DNA of 33,465 nt from Hyphomonadaceae bacterium (GTDB lineage: Bacteria > Pseudomonadota > Alphaproteobacteria > Caulobacterales > Hyphomonadaceae): contig JAIXRO010000138.1 of assembly GCA_027485145.1 (NCBI GenBank), positions 1 to 33,465 of the forward strand, given 5' to 3'. The position numbers and the translations under genes were made by a program. Positions 24,741 through 32,994 of the stretch are shown here, piece after piece. The notes beneath the pieces are model-generated. The model did no database searches, was not told the DNA's origin, and was given only the letters and a program-made list of their open reading frames with translations. The first letter of the stretch is position 1. Each line of letters starts with the position of its first letter.

Positions 24741-26138
24741 ATGAATCCGGGCAAAGGCCAGACAATGTGGGGTGGCCGTTTTGCCGCAACGCCGTCCGAC
24801 ATCATGAACGAAATCAATGCCTCGCTCGATGTCGACCGGCGGATGGCCGAGGAAGACGTGGCCGGCAGCCGGGCGCATGCGGACATGCTGGCGGAAATGG
24901 GCATTCTCAGCGCGGCGGATAACGAGGCGATCCAGTCCGGGCTGGACATGATCTCGGCGGAGATGCGGGCAGGGACCTTCCCGTTCCGGCGCGAACTGGA
25001 AGACATCCACATGAATGTCGAAGCGCGCCTCAAGGAGCTGATCGGCGAGCCGGCGGGGCGGCTGCATACCGCGCGGTCCCGCAACGACCAGGTGGTAACG
25101 GATTTCCGGCTCTGGACGCGCGGCGCGCTCGCCGAGACCAGCCACCTCGTCACGGCGCTTCAGGCCGCGCTGGTGCGCCGGGCGGGCGAGAACACCGCGA
25201 CTTTCATGCCGGGCTTCACCCATCTGCAGACCGCGCAACCCGTAACGCTTGGCCATCATCTGCTGGCCTATGTGGAAATGCTGGAGCGCGACCGCACACG
25301 CCTTCTGGACTGCGCCGCGCGGCTGAACGAATGCCCGCTGGGCGCGGCGGCGCTCGCCGGCACGGGCTTTCCGATCGACAGGGACATGACGGCCGAGGCG
25401 CTCGGTTTTGCCCGGCCGATGGCGAATTCGCTGGACGCGGTGGGCTCGCGCGATTTTGCGCTGGAGGCGCTGAGCACGCTGTCGATTGCGGCCACGCACC
25501 TGTCGCGGCTGGCGGAGGAGATCGTGCTCTGGACGAGCCCGCAATTCGGCTTTGCGCAGCTGCCGGATGAATGGTCCACGGGCTCGTCCATCATGCCGCA
25601 GAAGCGCAATCCGGATGCGGCAGAACTGATCCGGGCGAAGGCCTCGCTGATCACCGGGCTGTTCTCGGCCCTGCAAGGCGCGGTGAAGGCCCTGCCGCTC
25701 GCCTATGCCAAGGACCTGCAGGATGACAAAAGGCTCACCTTCGAAGCCTTCGACACGTTTGATCTCTGCGTGCGGGCGATGACGGGGATGGTCGAGACAA
25801 TCCGGTTCAAGCCGGATGTGATGCGCGCGGCGGCGGGCCGGGGCTATTCGACGGCGACGGATCTGGCCGACTGGCTGGTGCGCGAGGCGGGCCTGCCGTT
25901 CCGGGACGCGCACCATGCGACGGGTCAGATCGTGGCACTGGCGGAGTCAAAGGGCGCCGAACTTGCGGAGCTTTCGCTGCCGGACCTGCAGAAGGTGCAT
26001 TCCGCAATCACCAAAGATGTCTTCAATGTGTTGACGGTCGAGGCGTCTGCCTCATCGCGGACATCTTATGGCGGCACAAGCCCTGTTCGGGTCGCCGAAC
26101 AAGTGGCACAGTGGAAACAGAGACTTAGACTGGAGTGA
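24741..26138 (+). CDS. argH: Argininosuccinate lyase
   Basis: ArgH splits argininosuccinate into arginine and fumarate, the last step of arginine synthesis. The 465-residue protein has [34 protein letters not shown] and the fumarase-superfamily signature [12 protein letters not shown], which carries the catalytic serine loop. The length is normal. A GTG inside its stop region and a well-placed GGAG lead into the small lipoprotein that follows, so the genes from argH to the TIGR02302 protein are probably one transcript. Confidence 0.96.
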   Translation: MNPGKGQTMWGGRFAATPSDIMNEINASLDVDRRMAEEDVAGSRAHADMLAEMGILSAADNEAIQSGLDMISAEMRAGTFPFRRELEDIHMNVEARLKELIGEPAGRLHTARSRNDQVVTDFRLWTRGALAETSHLVTALQAALVRRAGENTATFMPGFTHLQTAQPVTLGHHLLAYVEMLERDRTRLLDCAARLNECPLGAAALAGTGFPIDRDMTAEALGFARPMANSLDAVGSRDFALEALSTLSIAATHLSRLAEEIVLWTSPQFGFAQLPDEWSTGSSIMPQKRNPDAAELIRAKASLITGLFSALQGAVKALPLAYAKDLQDDKRLTFEAFDTFDLCVRAMTGMVETIRFKPDVMRAAAGRGYSTATDLADWLVREAGLPFRDAHHATGQIVALAESKGAELAELSLPDLQKVHSAITKDVFNVLTVEASASSRTSYGGTSPVRVAEQVAQWKQRLRLE

Positions 26139-26143
26139 CGACG

Positions 26144-26380
26144 ATGAAACGTATCCTTGCCGCCTCAGCGGCGATTTTCCTGCTTGGCGGCGTGTCGGCC
26201 TGTGGCCTGACCGGTGACCTGAAGCGCCCTGGGCCGCTGATCGGGGGCGCCAATGAAGTCGATCCGGTCACGCTGCCGGACGCCGACAACAAGAACCTGC
26301 CCGAGTTGCCGGACCGTCCGTCCGACCCGGCTGCGGGCGACGCCGATGACGAACTTCTCGGCGGGCCGGGAACCCGTTGA
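26144..26380 (+). CDS. lptM: Small LptM-like lipoprotein
   Basis: This 78-residue lipoprotein has lipobox VSAC with Cys20 followed by GLTGDLKRPGPL. That post-cysteine sequence matches the LptM (YifL) family pattern CGLKGPL, whose Escherichia coli member helps the LptD/LptE LPS translocon form correct disulfides. LptM-like genes commonly sit beside lysA or argH, as here. The remainder is acidic and probably disordered. TGGAG stands 8 bases before the ATG at 26144; a GTG at 26135 overlapping the argH stop is the alternative start. The family assignment rests on a short motif and gene position. Confidence 0.75.
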   Translation: MKRILAASAAIFLLGGVSACGLTGDLKRPGPLIGGANEVDPVTLPDADNKNLPELPDRPSDPAAGDADDELLGGPGTR

Positions 26381-26613
26381 TGCGAGCGCGCAGCCTTCTG
26401 GCGGTCTGCGCCCTGGCGGCGCTCGCCGCGTGCCAGACGGCCGCGCCGGTCATCACGCTGGCCGAAACGGCGCAGACCGAGCCGGTCGGCGTGGCGGCGC
26501 CGGTGAGCGACAATCCGTCCGAGGGGATGACGGAAAATGACTGGGGCGGGGAAGTTCCGCAGACGAAGCCGGCCGGCGCTGTAAGCGAAGGCGGCCTCGG
26601 CGACCTCGACTAG
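26380..26613 (+). CDS. Small hypothetical lipoprotein
   Basis: This 77-residue protein has a lipoprotein signal with lipobox LAAC (Cys18), followed by an Ala/Pro/Glu-rich segment without recognisable folds. The sequence GMTENDWGGEVPQTKPAG near its middle is the most distinctive part. The ATG shares one base with the preceding lipoprotein's stop, so translation is coupled. The function is unknown; position implies co-expression with the LptM-like protein and lysA. Confidence 0.65.
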   Translation: MRARSLLAVCALAALAACQTAAPVITLAETAQTEPVGVAAPVSDNPSEGMTENDWGGEVPQTKPAGAVSEGGLGDLD

Positions 26614-26626
26614 CCCGGGAGACCGA

Positions 26627-27901
26627 ATGCATCATTTCAGCTATTCCGGCGGGCGCCTTCACTGCGAGGGGGTGGACCTTGCGGCTGTCGCGGCGGCGGT
26701 GGGCACGCCTTGCTATGTCTATTCCAGCGCCACGCTCGTTCGCCATGCGCGCGTGATTGCCGATGCGTTCCGTGGGCAGAGCGTGCTGGTCGCCTATTCG
26801 GTCAAGGCCAACGGGAACCTTGCCGTGCTCGCAACGCTTGCGGGGCAGGGCTGCGGCGCCGATGTGGTCAGTGCGGGAGAATTGCTCCGGGCACGGAAGG
26901 CAGGCATTCCGGCCGCGAAGATCGTCTTCTCCGGTGTTGGCAAGACCGCGGCAGAGATGACGCTCGCCCTGGAGCAGGGCATCCATCAGTTCAACGTGGA
27001 GAGCGCCGCCGAACTGCGTCTCCTGTCCGAAGTGGCGGCGAAGCTCGGCCGTGAGGCACCGGTTGCCTTGCGGGTGAACCCGGATGTGGCGGCGGGCGGG
27101 CACCCCAACATCTCGACGGGCAAGTCGGGTGACAAATTCGGCGTGCCCTGGGGCGAGGCGGAAGCGCTGTATGCCGAAGCGGCCAGCCTGCCGGGAATCC
27201 GCGCCGTCGGGGTCGACGTGCATATCGGCAGCCAGATCGGCGATCTTGCGCCCATGCGGGCGGCGTTCGAGAAGGTGGTCGCGCTGGCGCTGCGCCTGCG
27301 AACGCAAGGCCACGCGATCGGCCGGATCGACGTGGGCGGCGGCCTGGGTATTCCGTACAAGGAGGGCGATGCGCCGGCGCCGCCGTCCGAATACGCGGCC
27401 ATGATTTCCGAGGTCGTTGCCGGACACGGCTTCGAGATCATCCTGGAGCCCGGCCGTGTGATCGCCGGGAATGCCGGGGTGATGCTGACCACGGCGCTTT
27501 ACGAGAAGGAAGCGCCGGACCGGACGTTCCTGATCATCGATGCGGGCATGAATGACCTGATCCGGCCGGCGCTCTACGGGGCGCATCACGACATCCTGCC
27601 CCTGGCCGAGCCGGCGGCGGGCCATCCGTTGAAAACCTATGACGTCGTCGGCCCGATCTGCGAATCCACGGACAAGTTTGCGGCGGGCCGCGAGATGCCT
27701 GCGGTGAAGGCCGGCGAACGGCTCGCCTTCATGTCGGCCGGCGCCTACGGCGCGGTGCTGTCTTCGGCCTATAATGCGCGGCCGCTGGTGCCGGAAGTGC
27801 TGGTCGATGGCGACCTGTTTGAGATCGTCCGCAGACGTCCGACATTCGAGGAATCGATCGGGCTGGAGAAAGTACCCGCGTGGCTTACGACGGTAGCCTG
27901 A
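26627..27901 (+). CDS. lysA: Diaminopimelate decarboxylase
   Basis: LysA decarboxylates meso-diaminopimelate to lysine. The 424-residue PLP enzyme has AYSVKANGN with Lys60 as the cofactor lysine, SAGELLRARKAG, VDVHIGSQIG, the glycine-rich VGGGLGIPY and the EPGR and CESTD motifs. Length is normal. GGGAG precedes the ATG. Its last 22 bases overlap the next gene. Confidence 0.97.
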   Translation: MHHFSYSGGRLHCEGVDLAAVAAAVGTPCYVYSSATLVRHARVIADAFRGQSVLVAYSVKANGNLAVLATLAGQGCGADVVSAGELLRARKAGIPAAKIVFSGVGKTAAEMTLALEQGIHQFNVESAAELRLLSEVAAKLGREAPVALRVNPDVAAGGHPNISTGKSGDKFGVPWGEAEALYAEAASLPGIRAVGVDVHIGSQIGDLAPMRAAFEKVVALALRLRTQGHAIGRIDVGGGLGIPYKEGDAPAPPSEYAAMISEVVAGHGFEIILEPGRVIAGNAGVMLTTALYEKEAPDRTFLIIDAGMNDLIRPALYGAHHDILPLAEPAAGHPLKTYDVVGPICESTDKFAAGREMPAVKAGERLAFMSAGAYGAVLSSAYNARPLVPEVLVDGDLFEIVRRRPTFEESIGLEKVPAWLTTVA

Positions 27902-30600
27902 CCGAGATCGCGGCAAAGGTTGCTGCGACGAAGCGCAGGCTGACGCTGCTGGCGCTCGGGCACGCGTATTGGCCCGTCTTCGTTCTGGTCATGTTGTTCC
28001 TTGCGGCGGCGCTGTCGGGCGGATTTGACCGTCTGGACAAGATCACGGCGGCGCTGCTCACGCCGCTGATCCTGCTGGGTGGCGGGCTGCTGACCTGGCG
28101 CGGCATGAAGCGCTATGCGAAGCCGGACGAGGCGGAGGCGGCGCGGCTGCTGGAGGCGCCGTCGGAGCTGCGGCCACTCAGCTCACTGAAGGATCGCCCG
28201 GCGCATCCCTCGGCGGCGGCAGCCGGGCTTTGGGAAGCGCACCGCGTCCGACTTCTTGCGGAACTGAAAAACCTCCGGCTGCCGCGCTTCGGTGCGCAGT
28301 GGAAGGCGCTGGACCCGTACCTGTTGCGGGGCCTGCTGCCCGCCGCGGTGATCGGCTTTGCCGTCCTGGCCGGCGGGGATGGACCGGGCCGCGTCTGGCG
28401 CGCGCTGTTCCCGGACTATGGCGCGCTCGTCGGCGCCGACAAGATGGTGGTGGAGGCCTGGGTCACCCCGCCGGAACATACGGGACGCCCGCCGATCTTT
28501 CTCAAGCCCGGCACGGAAAATGTCCGTGTGCCGATGGGCTCGGAAGTGACCCTGCGAACCGAAGCGCGGTCTGCGCCGAAGCTCGTGATGCGCGGGGCGC
28601 GCGACAAGGACGCGAAGTTTGTCGAAACGCCGGACGGCGCGTGGGAAGCCAAGGCGAAAATCACCGGCGATACGCGCATCCGCGTGCATTGGTGGGGCGA
28701 GCGGGCACGCTACGGTTTCCAGGTGCTGCCGGATGCGGCGCCCGTCATCGAGTTTGTCGCGCCGCCAGAGCCCGGCTCACAGGACCGCGTGAAGATTGCC
28801 TGGAAGGCGTCCGATGATTACGGGCTGGCCGCCGTGGAACTCGCGGTCCGCCTGCAGACGCCGCATCCCGCCGCGTCGGACGCCGAGGACCGCGTGCCGG
28901 TTCCGCTCCCGGGCACGGCCGGGGTGAAGGAACTGGACGCCAAGAACGAACTGGACCTCACGCGCCATCGCTGGGCCGGGCTTCCCGTAGAGATCCAGCT
29001 CGTCGCGATTGATGGCGCCGGACAGGAAGGGCGCAGCGAGAGCATCTCGTACACGCTGCCCGAGAAGCTGTTTCTGGATCCGCTGGCCCGGGCCGCGCAG
29101 GAAGCGCGCGTCACGGTGCTGCGCGAGCCGCGTGGTTATGCCGAAACCGGAAAGAACGATCAGGCGCTGAAGGACGGCGCCGTGAACACGGCGGCCACCG
29201 GACGCCTCAGCGCGGCGCCGGAAGGCGTGCGGCAGGCTGTGCTGATGCTCGAATCGATGACCTACAAGGGCGAGATGTTCATCGACGATCTCGGCGTGTT
29301 CATGGGGCTGCAGATGGCCGAGAGCACGCTGGTGGCCGCGGGCACAAAGGCCGAGGCCGAAGCGGTCGAGCCGCTGCTCTGGGCGATCGCGCTGAAGCTG
29401 GAATTCGGCAGCGCGGCGGACGCGGCGCGGCGGTTGGAGGCGGCGCGGGCCGCGCTTGAGCGCGCGCTGAGGGACGGCGCGCCGGAAGAGGAAATCCGCA
29501 GGCTGATGGAAGCGTTCCGCGACGCGGCGAATGAATATCTTGCCGCCAAGATGGCCGAGGCGATTGCCAATGGCCTCGAAGAGCCGCCCTCGACCGAGGA
29601 TGGCGAGGCGGCCGCGGACGGGCAGGGCCTTGGCGGGCAGGACTTCGAAGAGATGCTCAACGCGCTGCAGGACCTGACGGAGACGGGCGCCAGCGATCAG
29701 GCGCGCCAGCTGCTGACCGACATCACCAACATGCTCGAGAATCTCGAGTTCCAGAAAGGCGGCGAGGGGCAGCAGGGCCAGGGCATGCCGGGGCAGCAGG
29801 CCGAGGGCGAAGAAAGTGACGTGCCGCCCGAAGAGCAGGAGCTGACAGACGCGATGCGGCGGTTGTCCGAACTGCTGCGGGAGCAACGCCAGCTGAATGA
29901 CGATACGCTCGCCCAGCAGCGCGGCGAAGAGCCGGGTCAGCCTGGCAACGCGCCGCCGCCGTTCGGCTCGCCCGAGGGTGAGGGCGCTGATGAAGGCGCC
30001 GGCGGCCAGCAGGAAGGCGACGGCATGGGCCGCGGGGAGGAAAACCCGGGCCAGGCCGGGACCGGCGCAGGCGAAGGCGGGGAGCCCCAGGACGGCAACC
30101 AGGGCGGCGGCCAGCAGCGCGGCGGCACGCTGGCCGAGCGTCAGGCGCAGCTCGGCGACCTTGTGGACCGGTTTGCGCAGCAGTCCGGACAGGGCGAAGG
30201 CGGCGGTCAGCCCGGCCAGGACGGCCAGATTGATCCGGACGCGCTGTCCGCGATCCGGGACGCGCAGCGACGCGCCGAACAGGCGCTCGAGAACGGCAAT
30301 GAAGGCCGCGCCATCATGGAGCAGGAGCGGGCAACGCAGATGATGTCGGAGCTGTCGCGCGAACTCGCGAGCGAACTCGACAGCCTGCAATCGCAGCGCC
30401 TGGGCGAGCAGGGCGCGACTTCGGATCCGATGGGCCGCTCGCTGATGGGCGCCGGCAATGATGGTGAGGGTGTCAACATTCCGGAGGAGGCCGAGCGCCA
30501 GCGCGCCAAGGACATCCTCGATGAACTCCGCCGCCGCTATGACGAAGCGGACGACGAAGAAGAGCGCGAATATCTGCGCCGGTTGCTGGACCGGTTCTGA
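27880..30600 (+). CDS. TIGR02302 family (DUF4175) membrane protein
   Basis: This 906-residue protein belongs to the long alphaproteobacterial TIGR02302/DUF4175 family, commonly next to lysA. It has three predicted membrane helices (about 31-47, 55-73 and 147-166), an Ig-like periplasmic segment (VEAWVTPPEHTGRPPIFL near 190), and a long helical region. Residues about 570-800 are rich in Gly, Gln and Glu with many GQ and GE steps, followed by a final charged helical tail. GTG at 27880 inside the lysA end is the only good start. The function of the family is unknown to me. Confidence 0.88.
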   Translation: MAYDGSLTEIAAKVAATKRRLTLLALGHAYWPVFVLVMLFLAAALSGGFDRLDKITAALLTPLILLGGGLLTWRGMKRYAKPDEAEAARLLEAPSELRPLSSLKDRPAHPSAAAAGLWEAHRVRLLAELKNLRLPRFGAQWKALDPYLLRGLLPAAVIGFAVLAGGDGPGRVWRALFPDYGALVGADKMVVEAWVTPPEHTGRPPIFLKPGTENVRVPMGSEVTLRTEARSAPKLVMRGARDKDAKFVETPDGAWEAKAKITGDTRIRVHWWGERARYGFQVLPDAAPVIEFVAPPEPGSQDRVKIAWKASDDYGLAAVELAVRLQTPHPAASDAEDRVPVPLPGTAGVKELDAKNELDLTRHRWAGLPVEIQLVAIDGAGQEGRSESISYTLPEKLFLDPLARAAQEARVTVLREPRGYAETGKNDQALKDGAVNTAATGRLSAAPEGVRQAVLMLESMTYKGEMFIDDLGVFMGLQMAESTLVAAGTKAEAEAVEPLLWAIALKLEFGSAADAARRLEAARAALERALRDGAPEEEIRRLMEAFRDAANEYLAAKMAEAIANGLEEPPSTEDGEAAADGQGLGGQDFEEMLNALQDLTETGASDQARQLLTDITNMLENLEFQKGGEGQQGQGMPGQQAEGEESDVPPEEQELTDAMRRLSELLREQRQLNDDTLAQQRGEEPGQPGNAPPPFGSPEGEGADEGAGGQQEGDGMGRGEENPGQAGTGAGEGGEPQDGNQGGGQQRGGTLAERQAQLGDLVDRFAQQSGQGEGGGQPGQDGQIDPDALSAIRDAQRRAEQALENGNEGRAIMEQERATQMMSELSRELASELDSLQSQRLGEQGATSDPMGRSLMGAGNDGEGVNIPEEAERQRAKDILDELRRRYDEADDEEEREYLRRLLDRF

Positions 30601-30620
30601 GACGGCTTGCACGGCGCGGC

Positions 30621-30643
30621 TTTCCCTGACTTGATCAGGGAAA
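30621..30643 (+). promoter_or_regulatory. Hairpin just before the MBL-fold gene ribosome-binding site
   Basis: TTTCCCTGA pairs perfectly with TCAGGGAAA around the loop CTTGA. The stem ends only 3 bases before the GGGAGGAG Shine-Dalgarno sequence. No T-run follows in either direction, so it is not a standard terminator; it may end the upstream mRNA as a 3' structure or influence translation of the downstream gene. Confidence 0.45.
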
Positions 30644-30659
30644 ACGGGAGGAGAAAGCG

Positions 30660-31622
30660 ATGGCGCAGCCGTGGACCTATACCAAAGGCCTCAAGGATAT
30701 CGGCAACGGGCTCTACGCCTGGCTGCAGCCGGATGGCGGCTGGGGCTGGTCGAATGCGGGATTGATCCGGGACGGCGAAGCGAGCCTGCTGGTGGATACG
30801 CTGTTCGACATGGCGCTCACGCGGGACATGTTGTCGGCGATGGAGGATGCGACCGGGATCGGCGCGGGCCGGATCGGCACCATCGTCAATACGCATGCGA
30901 ACGGCGACCATTGCCACGGCAACGGATGTTGTCCGCAGGCGGAGATTATTGCGAGCGAGGCCAGCGCGCGGGAAATGGCCGAAGTGCCGCCCGCCATGCT
31001 CGCCCAGTTCAAGGCGATGGGTGCGAAGCTTGGCCCGGCTGGCGCCTACTTCGCGGATGTGTTTGCGCCCTTCGACTTCGAGAATGTGGACGAGCGGGTG
31101 CCCACGCGGACATTCTCCGGAACGCTTGATGTGAAGGTCGGAGACAAGGTTGTGAACCTGGTCGAAGTCGGCCCGGCGCATACGGGCGGCGATGTGCTGG
31201 TGCATGTGCCCGGCGACCGGGCGGTGTTCACGGGCGATATCCTGTTCATCGATGGCACGCCGCTGATGTGGGCGGGGCCGGTCGCCAACTGGATCCGGGC
31301 CTGCGAGACGATCATCGCGATGGACGTGGATGTCATTGTGCCCGGGCATGGTCCGATCACGGACAAGGCGGGCGTGCGCCGCGTGGCGGAGTACCTCGCC
31401 TATATCGACGCCGAGGCTCGCAAGCGGTTCGACGCCGGCTTGCCGGTCCGCGAGGCGGCCCTCGACATTGCGCTGGGTGACTACGCGAACTGGGGCGACG
31501 CCGAACGCATCGCGGTGAACGTCGACAGTCTTTACCGGGAGTATCGCGGCGACGGAAAGGTGACGCCGGTCATCGAGCTGTTCGCGCTGATGGCCGAGGT
31601 TCGCAGCGCCCGCCGGTCCTAG
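30660..31622 (+). CDS. Metallo-beta-lactamase-fold hydrolase
   Basis: This 320-residue protein has the MBL-fold metal motifs: THANGDHCHGN (His79, Asp83, His84), GPAHTGGD (His174), FTGD (Asp193) and VPGHGP (His230). The first motif reads HxNxDH where the classical form is HxHxDH, so one zinc ligand is replaced by Asn81; a subset of the superfamily has this form. No signal peptide is visible, so it is probably cytoplasmic. The substrate cannot be predicted; lactamase activity should not be assumed. GGGAGG gives a strong ribosome-binding site. The stop lies 8 bases from that of the convergent ndh. Confidence 0.9.
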   Translation: MAQPWTYTKGLKDIGNGLYAWLQPDGGWGWSNAGLIRDGEASLLVDTLFDMALTRDMLSAMEDATGIGAGRIGTIVNTHANGDHCHGNGCCPQAEIIASEASAREMAEVPPAMLAQFKAMGAKLGPAGAYFADVFAPFDFENVDERVPTRTFSGTLDVKVGDKVVNLVEVGPAHTGGDVLVHVPGDRAVFTGDILFIDGTPLMWAGPVANWIRACETIIAMDVDVIVPGHGPITDKAGVRRVAEYLAYIDAEARKRFDAGLPVREAALDIALGDYANWGDAERIAVNVDSLYREYRGDGKVTPVIELFALMAEVRSARRS

Positions 31623-31630
31623 ATGGCGCT

Positions 31631-32947
31631 CTAGTGCAGCTTGAGCTTCGGCCGGACGACCTGGTTGACGTGGCCCATGAAGATCATGCCCAGGCCGCGC
31701 AATGAACCGTGGATCGCCATCAGGTGCATCCGGTAGAGCGATACATAGACAAAGCGCGCCAGGCGGCCTTCGATCGCCATGCGGCCGCCCACGAGGTTGC
31801 CCATCAGCGTCCCGACGGTGGCATAGCGGCTCATCGAGATCAGGGAGCCCTTGTCTTCGTAGGTGAAGTCCTTGAGCGGCTTGCCTTCGATCAGGGCACG
31901 GATGTTGTGATAGGCGGTGCCGGCCATCTGGTGCGCGCTCTGGGCGCGCGGCGGAACGGCGTGCGAGGCGCCGGGCGCGGTGTAGGAGGCGCAGTCGCCG
32001 ATGGCGAAGATGCGGTCATCGCGCGTGGTCTGCAGCGTGCCTTTCACGATGAGCTGGTTGGACCGGTTCGTCTCGAGGCCGGCAATGTCCTTCAGGAAAT
32101 CCGGCGCCTTGACGCCAGCGGCCCAGACCTTGAGGTCCGCCAGGAAGCGGCGCCCGTCCTTGGTCTCGATGGCCTCTTCCGTCACGCGGGAGACCTGCGC
32201 GCCGGTCGCGACGTCGACGCCCAGGGTTTCCAACTCCTTTTGGGCGGCTTCCGCGAGTTTCTCGGGCAGGGCCGGCAGGATGCGCGGGCCCGCTTCGAGA
32301 AGGCTGACCTTCAGGCGCTTTTCGTCGAACACTTCAAGCCCGTAATAGCGCAGGGCCGAGGCGGAGTTGTAGAGTTCGGCTGCAAGCTCGACGCCGGTGG
32401 CGCCGCCGCCGACGATGGCGACGCGGACATATTCGTCCGCCTCCGGATTGAGGCTGAGGCGGCGCGAGCAGCGCAGGCACTGGTTGAGCAGGCGCTGGCG
32501 GAAGCCATCCGCATCCCGGCGGCTTTCCAGCGAGAGGCAGTGGTCCTTCACGCCCTCGACGCCAAAATCATTCGAAACGGAGCCGAGGGCGATCACGAGA
32601 TAGTCGTAGCGGATCTGATGCTCGCCCATCAGCTCGGAACCGTCGACGTCGAGCAGGGGCGCGACGATGACCTGGCGCTTTTCCCGGTCGATGCCCTTCA
32701 GGGCGCCCTGGAAGTAGCGATAGCCCCAGCGGTGAGCGTGGGCGCCGTAGCCGACCTCATCGAGGTTTGCGTCGAGTGAGCCGGCGGCGACTTCGTGCAG
32801 CAGCGGCTTCCAGATATGGGTCCGGTTGCGCTCGAGCAGGATGATGTCGAATTTTTCGCGGCCATAGCGCGCGCCAAGCTTGGCGGCGAGCTGCAGGCCT
32901 CCGGCCCCGCCCCCCACGACTACGATCTGGATCTTCAGGTTTGGCAT
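31631..32947 (-). CDS. ndh: Type II NADH:quinone oxidoreductase
   Basis: NDH-2 oxidises NADH and reduces quinone without pumping protons. The 438-residue protein has two dinucleotide-binding motifs, VVVGGGAGGLQLA (residues 9-21) for FAD and VAIVGGGATGVELAAEL (about 174-190) for NADH, plus FAIGDCA and PPRAQSAHQMA. The C-terminal amphipathic segment (about residues 395-438, with HLMAIHGSLRGLGMIF) should attach it to the inner face of the membrane. Length is typical. It is transcribed convergently to the MBL-fold gene and lies 47 bases after the adenosyltransferase gene on the same strand. Confidence 0.93.
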   Translation of the reverse strand: MPNLKIQIVVVGGGAGGLQLAAKLGARYGREKFDIILLERNRTHIWKPLLHEVAAGSLDANLDEVGYGAHAHRWGYRYFQGALKGIDREKRQVIVAPLLDVDGSELMGEHQIRYDYLVIALGSVSNDFGVEGVKDHCLSLESRRDADGFRQRLLNQCLRCSRRLSLNPEADEYVRVAIVGGGATGVELAAELYNSASALRYYGLEVFDEKRLKVSLLEAGPRILPALPEKLAEAAQKELETLGVDVATGAQVSRVTEEAIETKDGRRFLADLKVWAAGVKAPDFLKDIAGLETNRSNQLIVKGTLQTTRDDRIFAIGDCASYTAPGASHAVPPRAQSAHQMAGTAYHNIRALIEGKPLKDFTYEDKGSLISMSRYATVGTLMGNLVGGRMAIEGRLARFVYVSLYRMHLMAIHGSLRGLGMIFMGHVNQVVRPKLKLH

Positions 32948-32994
32948 GTCGGAACGTTATTGTCGGGATTCGGCGGAAAGCAAACGCCGATGGC

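Noticed and set aside
24699..25916. Upstream extension of the thioredoxin frame antisense to argH
   Set aside because: The argH frame on the other strand has complete family motifs. The extension is Arg/His/Pro-rich, as expected of a high-GC antisense shadow.
26453..27916. 487-residue minus-strand open frame opposite lysA
   Set aside because: It mirrors lysA exactly and has no recognisable domain.
29760..30230. Tandem DNA repeat in the Gly/Gln/Glu-rich coding region
   Set aside because: Only the amino-acid composition repeats. I saw no fixed-length DNA unit.
28777..30612. 611-residue minus-strand open frame opposite the TIGR02302 gene
   Set aside because: It is the antisense of the GQ/GE-rich region, giving Leu/Ala-rich pseudo-membrane stretches. 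No family motif is present.
30621..30643. Rho-independent terminator after the TIGR02302 gene
   Set aside because: The stem is perfect but followed by AAAACGGG on the plus strand, and no T-run follows on the minus strand.
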